64,000 nt of DNA. It comes from UBA917 sp964435085. GTDB lineage: Bacteria; Patescibacteriota; Patescibacteriia; Patescibacteriales; Patescibacteriaceae. The stretch spans positions 17,479 through 81,478 of the forward strand of contig CAYSXQ010000001.1 in the NCBI GenBank assembly GCA_964435085.1. The letters are read 5' to 3'. Shown in pieces: positions 52,301-60,090 of this stretch. Each line of letters starts with the position of its first letter. Position 1 is the stretch's first letter. The notes beneath the pieces were generated by a model. That model was not told the DNA's origin, did not search any database, and saw only the letters and a list, made by a program, of their open reading frames with translations. The position numbers were made by a program, and so were the translations under genes.

Positions 52301-53714
52301 TAGTTTAGTGAAGTGTGCGGCGCGTAAGGATTGTGGTTGGGCGGGTTCGGAAAGCACTGGTTACGCGACGGTGTACTTTAATGAAAATAGTCCTCGTAAT
52401 AATCAAGCGGCTGGTTGTTGGACAGCCGAAGACATAAGGCCTGTGGGAGCTAGTCTATTTGGACAGACGCTGCGAGCTATGACCTGGCCAGAGGCAGTTA
52501 GTAGAAGTCAGGTGCAACTTAATCGCAATGGTTATGATGCCTTTGCTCATGCTGACGCACAACATCCTGAAGATAAGATTAATCAGACTACGACTGAGCA
52601 GGGTATTTGTCCGACTGGTTGGGAAGTGCCAGGTAATAGAGCTTGGCATTATTTGGAAGATGCTCTTGATGATGGTACGCGTTGCGAAGAGGCAAGGCTT
52701 GCTGGTGATGGTAGTAGCAGTCTCCAATGTAATTTGGCGGCGAAAGCGGAGTCGAGACTAGGCTATGGACTCCAGAGTCCGATTACTTTTGCTGGTGGTT
52801 GGAGTTTGCTAGCTGATGGCACTAAGGCGGCAGTGGCTGGTTATTGGACGAAGAATTCTGCCTGTTCGATGGATTCAGCTAGACCTGGGTATAACATGAG
52901 TACTGATGGCTCAGGTGTTGATTTTTGTCCGCTGGCTTTAGTGCCGAAGCCTTGTTTGACTGGTTTGATTCCGGCTAATTCTAGATATTTAAACGCTTCG
53001 CCGTTTTACTTCAGTCTAGATATTAGTGTTGATGATAGTCGTGTTGGCCGAGCTAATAATCAAGCTGGTTTTGGTCCTTGGTGTACTAATCAGGGTCTTA
53101 CTAGGCATTTGCGCTGCGTGAAGTCAGAGCCTATTCCGGTGAAGTGTAGCGATCCGGATGACATTAAGCAGTGGCAGCGATTTTACAAAGAAGTTTTTGC
53201 TTTGAACTTGGATTTCTCTCAGGTGCAAATCCCTGACAATAGTCAGAGCAGTCTAAAATTCTTGCAGTTCATGCCACAAGGTCTGACTTACCGTCAATTA
53301 CACGAAAAAGAAAAAGAGCTGTACAAAACCTATTATGACTCTAATCCTAATTGGCCTGATTATATTAATTTGAATTTGGAAGAGCGTAAGACGACGGCTA
53401 GCTATGCTATCTGGCATAGCGGCGCGCATGAGGCAGAAGCAACTTATGCTGGCAGAAGTGCTGATTGGATAGCTCAGAATAAGATTAAGACCATGACCAG
53501 AATGGAAAAAGGTATTTTTGGCCTCTATGTCTATTGGAAGTGTCGCTACAAAGTCGATTTGCCACAGGAAACCTACTGTACTGGCTCGCGTATTTATACT
53601 GAATCGGTGCCGAGTGCTGGTTGGGATGTGACTGGTAAGCAGTTTGACTCGAAGTCTATGATATCATTTGAGGGTATTGATTGGTTGAGACCGCGGCCAG
53701 TATTAGGTTTGTAA
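49386..53714 (+). CDS. Giant secreted Cys-rich protein with FISUMP-like domain (copy B2)
   Basis: The 1442-residue protein has a signal peptide (about 1-31), an N-terminal beta-rich domain with CCNDRCDAC, many W-x-W-x-C units and a FISUMP-like domain (about 983-1250) with GYATVYFNE, CWTAEDI, CPTGWEVP and the ending LRCVKSE. A C-terminal extension of about 190 residues, absent from the paralog at 1408-7158, is rich in aromatic and charged residues. The Ig-like array of the paralog is absent. The ATG at 49386 is chosen because an upstream in-frame ATG at 49344 would read the end of the previous gene and add residues before the signal peptide. Confidence 0.9.
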   Translation: MINRAKLFAKNCLLVLILAAGLFVSARAQAADPVLMKDLVCTTPIATKPNRLGFIDLDWSKVTNATGFTISILPAGGVCGVTPPLKTLPHVDGTPAWYSTAEMLCGLPICIQVDCCNDRCDACAIPKDENYCQGINPGCACQAGKIFDTEYGLKYKCFQPDGSIKVQLTRCAAGTDAGCSWQCKAGMTGDQHDVCGEDYEVKCGEGPQARIINDLPSYNFCSVEGALNVDTDRYLINPPGAYQLPPAGSPYGAGLESRFLYKWSCLGAPNTCFACKRAMCPSEFQDKSVADDFASMTPERLCPTGTATKPVLNSVTKRWEWDCNGNDKCTEDGKKNRNWVVEASSPKSTTYAQLDHCSAKQAGCGAFNGVQITYDTWHKNGGGDFSYAAFGSGADLGDMWCLNGGKVEAVGTNLLTPFVPIHKKTGSSDTLHWQCVYEDAGVPVTCNAGLISCNQGVADKDLTQTSFDNFKKPQNIWNNLCLFGGGGQAYIKNFMPRFIQILNGGKAVDGQFAWQCRDEFGGKMDCSANEVACKRPPAGEYLTKIDGLVLCEHGRSTKPRAQSFLRGSKIVDYWDWYCMDDFGRKVEPACEAKRLTCATPPQQQSYNDWDDLLATEGLSCTGSANNQKSCVGFCNKLDERVFVTFDEQTKRFTWTCGEDACLAKVSECARPPHGEVFEGIAGFVEKLGAGKCQWDGSSASFKCCGVCTEQSADCKVTDAEAVTVNFNNATNKFNWTCGINRSCEALAGVCGAADKSRHTKEYWEKSVATNRALLCKNGDLADYKLGSSGWTWTCGAKKCAATEVKCGELQGKSYTSDSWAKKNLTDLCVGTSALNDQGVMTDINSFVEVMKDFATETDDYKELLFQRRWHCLGDSATASEDRLSCVSNVVDCGIADAQRYARDNKRIKPRTSDGLYHASFDYAGGVPTAMRCLFGPGASSDNYDAGSIRGAFTWRCLDSDYDKNKSEAQNKDSLVKCAARKDCGWAGSESTGYATVYFNENSPRNNQAAGCWTAEDIRPVGASLFGQTLRAMTWPEAVSRSQVQLNRNGYDAFAHADAQHPEDKINQTTTEQGICPTGWEVPGNRAWHYLEDALDDGTRCEEARLAGDGSSSLQCNLAAKAESRLGYGLQSPITFAGGWSLLADGTKAAVAGYWTKNSACSMDSARPGYNMSTDGSGVDFCPLALVPKPCLTGLIPANSRYLNASPFYFSLDISVDDSRVGRANNQAGFGPWCTNQGLTRHLRCVKSEPIPVKCSDPDDIKQWQRFYKEVFALNLDFSQVQIPDNSQSSLKFLQFMPQGLTYRQLHEKEKELYKTYYDSNPNWPDYINLNLEERKTTASYAIWHSGAHEAEATYAGRSADWIAQNKIKTMTRMEKGIFGLYVYWKCRYKVDLPQETYCTGSRIYTESVPSAGWDVTGKQFDSKSMISFEGIDWLRPRPVLGL

Positions 53715-53781
53715 AATAATTTTTTCTAGAAAAATAATTATTTTTTTGGGCTGATGATAGTTTGTGAGACTTGTCGATTTG

Positions 53782-53790
53782 TGGTACAAT
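53782..53790 (+). promoter_or_regulatory. Extended -10 promoter of the TSP3 membrane protein genes
   Basis: TGGTACAAT 32 bases before the ATG at 53823. Confidence 0.55.
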
Positions 53791-53822
53791 GATGAACATA
53801 ATAATCATTTAAGTTTTTGACT

Positions 53823-54704
53823 ATGTTTGATAATTATCCGCCAGGCACTTCTCCTTCGACTGGACTTGGAGCACAGAATCCCTTAAGCGCAGGAACTCCT
53901 AATGGTGCTGCACCGGTTGTGGATATGTATGCTAGCTTGCCTGCTTCTCCTTCGGCTCCGCTCAGGACAGAAGCTCCGCTGGGCGCTGGCGTTAATACTG
54001 CTCAACAGGCTGTGCCTAATCAAAATCCAATCCCTCCTCAGTATAATAATATTACAACTGGTTTTAATCCCGATGCGGCAGAAGTTAGCGGAACTGGTAG
54101 TTTGAAATTTTTAGTTATCGGTCTTGTAACTTTGGTTTTGGTTTTGGTGGGGGCGTTTGTGGTTTATCAAATGGTTTTGAAACCTAAATTTGAAGGTGCA
54201 GTTCTTGCTCCAGTTGTGCCCGAGGTGAGTAATTTAACAGAGACTGCTGAAGAGATTATGAATGATATTGCTGAGTCTAATAACGTTGCTAGTTCTAGTG
54301 TGGAGACCCAGATTATTTACAATCCAGCTACTAGTTCAGAGGCAATTAGTTCTAGTAGCGAAGCGATGGCGACAAGTAGTGTGGAGGCTGTGGTGCAGCC
54401 AGTAGAAAAGGATAGTGATAGTGATGGTCTCTCTGACGATCTAGAAACTTTAAAGGGTACTAATAAACTGATGCCTGACACTGATGCTGACGGTCTTTCT
54501 GATGCTGAAGAAGTTGTAACCCATAATACTAACCCCTTGTTAGCAGATAGTGATGCTGATGGACTTAGTGATGGTGAGGAAGTGCTTAAGTATAAGACTA
54601 AACCATTAGTTCTTGATACAGATGGTGATACTTTTAGTGATGGCCAAGAGGTTAAAAATAATTATAATCCACTAGGGTCAGGTAGACTCATCGTAACTAA
54701 GTAG
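53823..54704 (+). CDS. Bitopic membrane protein with thrombospondin type 3 calcium repeats
   Basis: The 293-residue protein has a Pro/Ala-rich cytoplasmic part (1-95), one membrane helix (about 97-119), a Ser/Thr-rich stalk, and four TSP3-type calcium loops in about 198-285 (DSDSDGLSDDLE, DTDADGLSDAEE, DSDADGLSDGEE and DTDGDTFSDGQE). The exposed end therefore probably binds several calcium ions. Such anchors are common in CPR genomes; the ligand is unknown. It is followed by a related protein gene after 6 bp. Confidence 0.87.
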   Translation: MFDNYPPGTSPSTGLGAQNPLSAGTPNGAAPVVDMYASLPASPSAPLRTEAPLGAGVNTAQQAVPNQNPIPPQYNNITTGFNPDAAEVSGTGSLKFLVIGLVTLVLVLVGAFVVYQMVLKPKFEGAVLAPVVPEVSNLTETAEEIMNDIAESNNVASSSVETQIIYNPATSSEAISSSSEAMATSSVEAVVQPVEKDSDSDGLSDDLETLKGTNKLMPDTDADGLSDAEEVVTHNTNPLLADSDADGLSDGEEVLKYKTKPLVLDTDGDTFSDGQEVKNNYNPLGSGRLIVTK

Positions 54705-54710
54705 TTTTAT

Positions 54711-56117
54711 ATGCCAGATATTAATAATACTATTAAGCCAGCTGCTGCTGAGGGCTTAGCACCTAGTGCTCCGCAGAATGCGACAACGATGGGTCAAGCT
54801 TGGAATGAATTAGAAAAAGGTGGGGCAAATTCCTCGCTTACACCTAATGTTTCTAATGTAAGTAATGGTAAGGCGGTTAATGTGGATATTTATGCCATGC
54901 CTAAGGAATTTCAAAAACACAACAGTGTGGCTGGCAGTAATTTTTCCTTGGGTGTGTTTGTGATGTTAGGAGCTTTGGTGTTGTTGTTAATTGCTGGTTC
55001 TGGTGCTGTTTTGTACTATTTAAAGCCTGAACTGCTCGGTAAATTTACTGGTTTACCTGTGACCAAATCTGTGGTTGAGCAAGTGGAAGTGTCGCCAGAA
55101 GTTCCTGTTGAGCTACTTAATAATACGGCAACTACAACTATTGAAGTTGCTACTAGTACTGAGACTGGTATTGCTAGTTCGACTCCGGCTAAGGAAGTGT
55201 ATTTGGCTTATAATATTGAGCTAGCGGCAATTAATACTTTTGCTGATTATTTCTCTTTGGTTAATAAGTATGGCAGTGCTCGTAGAGTACAGCAGATTGA
55301 GGCGGAGAAATTACTTGCTGATGCGGCAGTAGATAAAGGAGTGGCTACAGTTTTGGAATTACGTAAAAGTGTTCCGGTTTTAGATCCCTTAGCCAAAATT
55401 ACTGACACTGTGACTGATCAGACTGCAAGTCTTGCTATTGTGCTCACTGACAATGAGTCGCGAGGTACAGTTGATATGATTTGGGAGCAAGGAGCTTGGA
55501 AAATAGACAATGAGAATTGGACTTTGGCCAAAACTGAAGAAAAAATTGTTTATATTCCTGGTGTAGATAGAGACAATGACGGATTGACAGATAAGGAAGA
55601 AGAATTATTTGCTGCTAATAAAGAAAATTCAGACAGCGATGCTGATGGTTATTCTGATGCTATTGAGGTTTCTGGTCTTTATGATCCAACTAAAAAAGCA
55701 GCTAAATTAGTGGACAGTGGTAAATTTGCTACCTATCTAGCTGATGATGGTACCTATTCGATTATTAGGCCAAGTGAGTGGTCTCAGTCAAGAGATAACG
55801 CTGACAATTCAGTTAATTTTAGAGCTAAAGATGATCATTATGTTAAAATTACGACTGTAGAAAATTTTGATAAAGCTAATCTTGCAAGTATTTATAATAA
55901 AAAGTTTAAAGTGGCTCAGATTGATAGTGCAGCACTTGTGTCTAATGATACTTGGGGGGGTATTGCAACTCCTGACGGTTTGGGTATTTATGTGATGTCT
56001 AAGCTAGACAAGAGCCGATATTATGTCTTAGAATACAAAGTACCGGCTGCTAGTCAGGTAGAGGAGTATAAAGCTGTTTTCCTGGCAATGATTAAAAGTC
56101 TGGTGCTTAAAAAATAA
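54711..56117 (+). CDS. Bitopic membrane protein with calcium loops and two extracytoplasmic domains
   Basis: The 468-residue protein has a cytoplasmic part with a low-complexity start, one membrane helix (about 79-104), a Thr/Ser stalk, a domain of about 110 residues that resembles an NTF2-like fold (RGTVDMIWEQGAWKIDNENW), two TSP3-type loops (DRDNDGLTDKEE and DSDADGYSDAIE), and a C-terminal alpha/beta domain of about 130 residues (YSIIRPSEWSQS onward) reminiscent of PsbP-like proteins. The two fold guesses are by pattern only. It follows the smaller calcium-repeat gene in one operon and precedes ybeY by 2 bp. Confidence 0.8.
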   Translation: MPDINNTIKPAAAEGLAPSAPQNATTMGQAWNELEKGGANSSLTPNVSNVSNGKAVNVDIYAMPKEFQKHNSVAGSNFSLGVFVMLGALVLLLIAGSGAVLYYLKPELLGKFTGLPVTKSVVEQVEVSPEVPVELLNNTATTTIEVATSTETGIASSTPAKEVYLAYNIELAAINTFADYFSLVNKYGSARRVQQIEAEKLLADAAVDKGVATVLELRKSVPVLDPLAKITDTVTDQTASLAIVLTDNESRGTVDMIWEQGAWKIDNENWTLAKTEEKIVYIPGVDRDNDGLTDKEEELFAANKENSDSDADGYSDAIEVSGLYDPTKKAAKLVDSGKFATYLADDGTYSIIRPSEWSQSRDNADNSVNFRAKDDHYVKITTVENFDKANLASIYNKKFKVAQIDSAALVSNDTWGGIATPDGLGIYVMSKLDKSRYYVLEYKVPAASQVEEYKAVFLAMIKSLVLKK

Positions 56118-56119
56118 TC

Positions 56120-56545
56120 ATGGGAGTAGAGGTTTATAATAAAACCAAGGCAGAGATTAATTTGGCTTTAGTAGACGCTGTCACTAAGGCCTTTTTAAAG
56201 TTTTATAAAAAAAGTAAATTAGATGTTGTAATTATTTTTATTGGTGACAAGGAGATGCAGATAATGAATAGGGACTATCGGCATAAGGATAAGGTAACTG
56301 ATGTTTTGTCTTTTACGGAAAGTGATAGTCTAGACGCGCAGGCTGATTTGCTTGGCCAGATTTTTATTGATTATCAGCAGATTAAGAGACAGGCTAAGGA
56401 ATTTGAGCAGAGTGATGAAGATGAGCTGGTTTTTATTTTAGTGCATGGTCTTTTGCATCTTTTGGGTTATGACGACGCAACGGAGGAAGAGGCGCAGATA
56501 ATGGAAGATCTGGGTAAGTCTTTTATTAAAAAACTTAAGCTATAA
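56120..56545 (+). CDS. ybeY: Endoribonuclease YbeY (UPF0054 family), unusual metal site
   Basis: The 141-residue protein matches YbeY, a metal-dependent endoribonuclease for 16S rRNA maturation and ribosome quality control. It has MNRDYRHKDKVTDVLSF and the metal-site region LVHGLLHLLGYDD. The usual motif is HGxLHLxGYDH with three His ligands; here the third is Asp, which could still bind a metal. The rest of the sequence appears intact. The gene is in a run with the calcium-repeat genes and dgkA (1 bp gap). Confidence 0.92.
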   Translation: MGVEVYNKTKAEINLALVDAVTKAFLKFYKKSKLDVVIIFIGDKEMQIMNRDYRHKDKVTDVLSFTESDSLDAQADLLGQIFIDYQQIKRQAKEFEQSDEDELVFILVHGLLHLLGYDDATEEEAQIMEDLGKSFIKKLKL

Positions 56546-56546
56546 T

Positions 56547-56903
56547 ATGTTAATGAGACTAAGAAGATTAAGTAAGAGCTTCGTTTATGCTAGTCGAGGT
56601 CTTGCAAAGGTGCTGCGCGAGGAACAGAATTTTCGAGTCGAGTTGCTAGTAGCTTTGGTGGTTCTGATGTTAGCTTATGTTTTGCAGGTAACTTATCAAG
56701 ATTGGGCTATTTTGATTTTGGCTATTGCTTTGGTTTTGTGTTTGGAGATTGTTAACACTGTAGCTGAATTAATTAGTGATGCTGTCCAGCCGAAGCTTAG
56801 TCACTATGCTAAAAATATTAAGGATGTGATAGCTGCTGGAGTTTTGGTGGCGGCGATTGGGGCGGCGATTGTTGGAGTCTTGGTGTTTGGTCAGTACATC
56901 TAA
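56547..56903 (+). CDS. dgkA: Diacylglycerol/undecaprenol kinase family protein
   Basis: The 118-residue protein has the DgkA pattern: an amphipathic start with FVYASRGLAKVLREEQNFRVE, then three membrane helices, EIVNTVAELISDAV with the catalytic Glu region, and AKNIKDVIAAGVLVAA. It phosphorylates diacylglycerol or undecaprenol in the membrane, which fits recycling of the peptidoglycan lipid carrier. It ends the operon that began with the calcium-repeat genes. Confidence 0.92.
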   Translation: MLMRLRRLSKSFVYASRGLAKVLREEQNFRVELLVALVVLMLAYVLQVTYQDWAILILAIALVLCLEIVNTVAELISDAVQPKLSHYAKNIKDVIAAGVLVAAIGAAIVGVLVFGQYI

Positions 56904-56905
56904 TG

Positions 56906-56976
56906 TAGAAAGATATAAATATAGAAAACGCTAATTAAACGAGTGCTTTCTATCTTTATATATTTATATCTTTCTA
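56906..56976. repeat. TAGAAAGATA inverted repeat between dgkA and ftsA
   Basis: TAGAAAGATATAAATATA at 56906-56923 is the exact inverse of 56959-56976. Confidence 0.75.
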
Positions 56977-57010
56977 TCTTTGCTAGTTTGCCATCCAACC
57001 CAATATTTAG

Positions 57011-57016
57011 TATAAT
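57011..57016 (+). promoter_or_regulatory. -10 element of ftsA
   Basis: TATAAT 20 bases before the ftsA ATG; no clear -35. Confidence 0.55.
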
Positions 57017-57036
57017 GAACAGATAAATAGATAACT

Positions 57037-58296
57037 ATGAAAAATCAACTATTAGCTGGTCTAGATATTGGTTCAACGGAAATAAGATTGGTAATTGGCC
57101 AATTGGTACAGGTGGAAAATGGTGAGAAATTGCAAATTGTCGGTGCTGTGTCAGCTCCAGCTGAGGGTATTAGTAAAGGGACGATTAATAGCATTGAAGA
57201 TGCTACCTCCTCTATTTCAGCTTGTTTAGAAAAGGCTGAACGTCTTTTGGGTGTTTCAGTTAATTCGGTCTGGTTAGGTATTAATGGTCTAAATTTAAAA
57301 TGTGATCGTTCACGTGGCGTAGTGGCAGTTAGCCGTAGTGATAATGAGATTAGTCAAGACGATGTTAATCGAGCGATTGAAGCTGCTCAGGCTTTGTCTG
57401 TTCCACCAAACTATGAGATTTTGCACGTGGTGCCGATGGAATACAAGGTAGATAATCAGCAGGCGGTGAAAAATCCGATGGGTATGACTGGTGTTCGTCT
57501 GGAAGTGGAAACTTTGGTGATTCAGAGTCTGTCTAATCAGATTAAAAACATGGCGAAGGCCATTGAACGAGCTAATCTTAATATTGATGATTTGGTCTTT
57601 TCTGGCTTGGCTACAGCTAGCGCTGTTTTAGATAATAAGCAAAAGGAGCTAGGTGTTGCGATGGTAAACATTGGTGCGACGACGACCACTTTGGTGGTTT
57701 ATGAAGAGGGTGAGCTTTTACACTCGGCGGTTTTGCCAGTGGGCTCCGGTCTTATTACGGCGGATATCGCTATCGGTCTAAGGTGTCCGATTACTTTGGC
57801 GGAGCGGATTAAGGTTAAGTATGGCAGTGCTAAGAGTGAGCAGTTTAATAAAAAAGACGAAATAGATATTACTGATTTGCTACGTGAAGAGGATTTGCAT
57901 GACGAGATTTCTGTTATTTCACGAAAGTATGTAGCGGAGATTATTGAGGCTCGAGTTGAAGAGATTTTGTTGCGCCTTGATGGTGAATTTAAAAAGATTA
58001 ATCGCTCAGGTATGCTGCCAGCTGGCGTGGTGCTGGTTGGTGGTGGAGCGAAGTTGGTTGATTTGGTGGAAGTGGCGAAAAAAGTTTTGCGTTTACCTGT
58101 TAGTATGGGAGCGAACAAGACTGTGCCGACAGTGGTTGATAAGGTTAATGAGCAAGATTATTTGACAGCGCTCGGCTTGGTGGTTTGGGGTGAACAGTTT
58201 AGGAGGGGTCAGAGTAATCCTGGTATTTCTTTGGGTAGCATGAGTGGTAGTTTAGCTCGCAGCGCAAAGAAATTGTGGTCTATTTTTAGGCCCTAA
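57037..58296 (+). CDS. ftsA: Cell division protein FtsA
   Basis: The 419-residue actin-like protein anchors FtsZ to the membrane. It has GLDIGSTEIRLVIGQL at the start, the SHS2/1C domain, the ATP-site parts VAMVNIGATTTTLVVYEEG and GVVLVGGGAKL, and a C-terminal basic amphipathic helix (SLARSAKKLWSIFRP) as a membrane-targeting sequence. It is followed by ftsZ after 94 bp, which has its own promoter. Confidence 0.96.
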   Translation: MKNQLLAGLDIGSTEIRLVIGQLVQVENGEKLQIVGAVSAPAEGISKGTINSIEDATSSISACLEKAERLLGVSVNSVWLGINGLNLKCDRSRGVVAVSRSDNEISQDDVNRAIEAAQALSVPPNYEILHVVPMEYKVDNQQAVKNPMGMTGVRLEVETLVIQSLSNQIKNMAKAIERANLNIDDLVFSGLATASAVLDNKQKELGVAMVNIGATTTTLVVYEEGELLHSAVLPVGSGLITADIAIGLRCPITLAERIKVKYGSAKSEQFNKKDEIDITDLLREEDLHDEISVISRKYVAEIIEARVEEILLRLDGEFKKINRSGMLPAGVVLVGGGAKLVDLVEVAKKVLRLPVSMGANKTVPTVVDKVNEQDYLTALGLVVWGEQFRRGQSNPGISLGSMSGSLARSAKKLWSIFRP

Positions 58297-58371
58297 TTGC
58301 TTAGCAAGGGCTTTGATTGATGGTTTTTGTCAACTTGCCAAATCAATTAGGATGCTTTAAAATGCTTTAAT

Positions 58372-58380
58372 TGTTATACT
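58372..58380 (+). promoter_or_regulatory. Short-leader promoter of ftsZ
   Basis: TGTTATACT ends 10 bases before the ftsZ ATG, so the expected leader is only a few bases. Confidence 0.6.
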
Positions 58381-58390
58381 TAATATATAT

Positions 58391-59572
58391 ATGGCGGAAA
58401 TCAAACCAGTAGTTGAAACATTTGCCAAAATTAAAGTGGTCGGAGTTGGCGGCTCTGGTGGTAGCGCCTTAAACCGCATGATTGAATGTGGTATTAAGGG
58501 TGTTGATTTTATCGCGATTAATACTGATGTACAGGCTTTGCATTATAGTAAGGCAACTAAAAAGATTCACATTGGAAAAACTATTACTCGGGGATTGGGT
58601 GCTGGTATGAATCCAGAGCTTGGTCGTCAAGCAGCAGAAGAAGCTCAGAATGAAATAAGAGAAGCTCTTAAAGATGCTAACATGGTTTTCATTACCTGTG
58701 GTATGGGTGGTGGTACTGGCACAGGTGCTTCACCGATAGTGGCGGAGATGGCTCGTGATCTAGGAGCTTTGACAGTGGCAGTGGTAACTAAGCCTTTTTC
58801 TTTTGAGGGCCATCAGCGTAATAACATTGCTGATCGCGGACTATCAGAATTGACTGATCGAGTGGATGCAATTATTACTATTCAAAATGACAAGATCTTG
58901 CAGGCGATTGATAAGAAGACTAGTATTCTCGATGCCTTCATGGTGGTTGATGAAATATTACGTCAGGGCGTGGCTGGTATTGCGGAGATTATCAGTGTGC
59001 ACAGTATGATTAACGTCGACTTCAATGATGTGAAGACGATTATGGCTGATTCGGGTAGTGCGCTGATGGGTATCGGTAAGGCCAGTGGTGAGAACAAAGC
59101 AGTGGAGGCAGCTAAGGCAGCTATTAACTCACCGCTACTAGAGATGTCTATTGATGGAGCTAAGGGTGTGCTCTTTACTATCTTTGGAGGCTCTGATCTG
59201 ACTATGCATGATGTTAATGAAGCGGCGAAGATTATTACTTCCTCGGCTGATGAGGAGGCGAAGATTATCTTTGGTGCTGGAATTGACGAAAGACTTAAGG
59301 ATGAAATTAAGATTACTGTAGTGGCGACTGGTTTTAATATCAAGCAAAGCTATCGAGGCTCAACTACCAGCGTTGATGATCGCAAATATACACCAAGCGT
59401 TTTCCTAGAGGAAGAAATTAAGCAAGAAGAGCGAGTTAAGCCATCGGTGGTGAAGCAAGCGCAAATGGCTCCCTTCAAAAAACCAACACCGGTGATTGCG
59501 CCAGAGGAAGAATATAGTGAAGAAGACGAGGACTTGGGTATTCCGGCTTTTATTCGGAAGAAGATGATGTAA
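58391..59572 (+). CDS. ftsZ: Cell division protein FtsZ
   Basis: The 393-residue tubulin-like GTPase forms the division ring. It has VVGVGGSGGSALNRM, FIAINTDVQAL, the signature GMGGGTGTGASP, the T7-loop region NVDFNDVKTIM, and the C-terminal peptide DLGIPAFIRKK that binds FtsA. Length is typical. A terminator follows. Confidence 0.98.
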   Translation: MAEIKPVVETFAKIKVVGVGGSGGSALNRMIECGIKGVDFIAINTDVQALHYSKATKKIHIGKTITRGLGAGMNPELGRQAAEEAQNEIREALKDANMVFITCGMGGGTGTGASPIVAEMARDLGALTVAVVTKPFSFEGHQRNNIADRGLSELTDRVDAIITIQNDKILQAIDKKTSILDAFMVVDEILRQGVAGIAEIISVHSMINVDFNDVKTIMADSGSALMGIGKASGENKAVEAAKAAINSPLLEMSIDGAKGVLFTIFGGSDLTMHDVNEAAKIITSSADEEAKIIFGAGIDERLKDEIKITVVATGFNIKQSYRGSTTSVDDRKYTPSVFLEEEIKQEERVKPSVVKQAQMAPFKKPTPVIAPEEEYSEEDEDLGIPAFIRKKMM

Positions 59573-59607
59573 GTGATTAAGATAGAAAGATATAAATATA
59601 GAAAGTT

Positions 59608-59636
59608 AAAAAGCTCTTCTTTGTGGAGAGCTTTTT
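59608..59636 (+). terminator. Terminator of ftsZ
   Basis: AAAAAGCTCT and AGAGCTTTTT with a 9-base loop. Confidence 0.88.
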
Positions 59637-59742
59637 AATTTCAAATTTAAAATTTAAAATTTTAAAACAATTTCAAATGCTACAAATCTAAATTTAAAAA
59701 CAGACCAGTAGTCAACTGTTTTGAAATTTTAAATTTTAAATT
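59637..59742. repeat. AT-rich inverted-repeat element pair
   Basis: AATTTCAAATTTAAAATTTA (59637 onward) faces GTTTTGAAATTTTAAATTTT (59718 onward). Confidence 0.65.
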
Positions 59743-59840
59743 CGTCAGTTTATCCACATGTACTCCACAAAATTTAGATGTTTTGTCGCGCTTAATTTAA
59801 TTAATGCCTAATCTAACTTTAAAAGTTCTTGATTGACCTA

Positions 59841-59940
59841 NNNNNNNNNNNNNNNNNNNNNNNNNNNNNNNNNNNNNNNNNNNNNNNNNNNNNNNNNNNN
59901 NNNNNNNNNNNNNNNNNNNNNNNNNNNNNNNNNNNNNNNN
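59841..59940. other. Assembly gap (100 N) with 55-bp duplicated flanks
   Basis: 59786-59840 equals 59941-59995; the gap is probably closed in the real genome. Confidence 0.93.
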
Positions 59941-60010
59941 TCGCGCTTAATTTAATTAATGCCTAATCTAACTTTAAAAGTTCTTGATTGACCTAAGTCT
60001 AGTGACCCCG

Positions 60011-60016
60011 TATAAT
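60011..60016 (+). promoter_or_regulatory. -10 element of nrdR
   Basis: TATAAT 74 bases before the chosen nrdR start at 60091. If an ATG at 60034 were used instead, the leader would be short. Confidence 0.5.
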
Positions 60017-60090
60017 ATAAAACAGAATACTAGATGTGGTGGCTACTGAATAATAAGGCTACTAGATACAGTGTTGAATTTTTTCAAATT

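Larger units (their letters stand above)
59573..60090. other. Gene-free region with repeats, assembly gap and nrdR leader
   Basis: It contains a TAGAAAGATA-type copy (59581-59604), the ftsZ terminator, an AT-rich inverted pair (59637-59678 and 59718-59742), the N gap and the nrdR promoter. No coding sequence is supported here; the frame upstream of the nrdR start is leader. Confidence 0.7.

Noticed and set aside
60034..60090. Upstream start for nrdR
   Set aside because: It would add 19 residues before the invariant MKCPVC start of the family.
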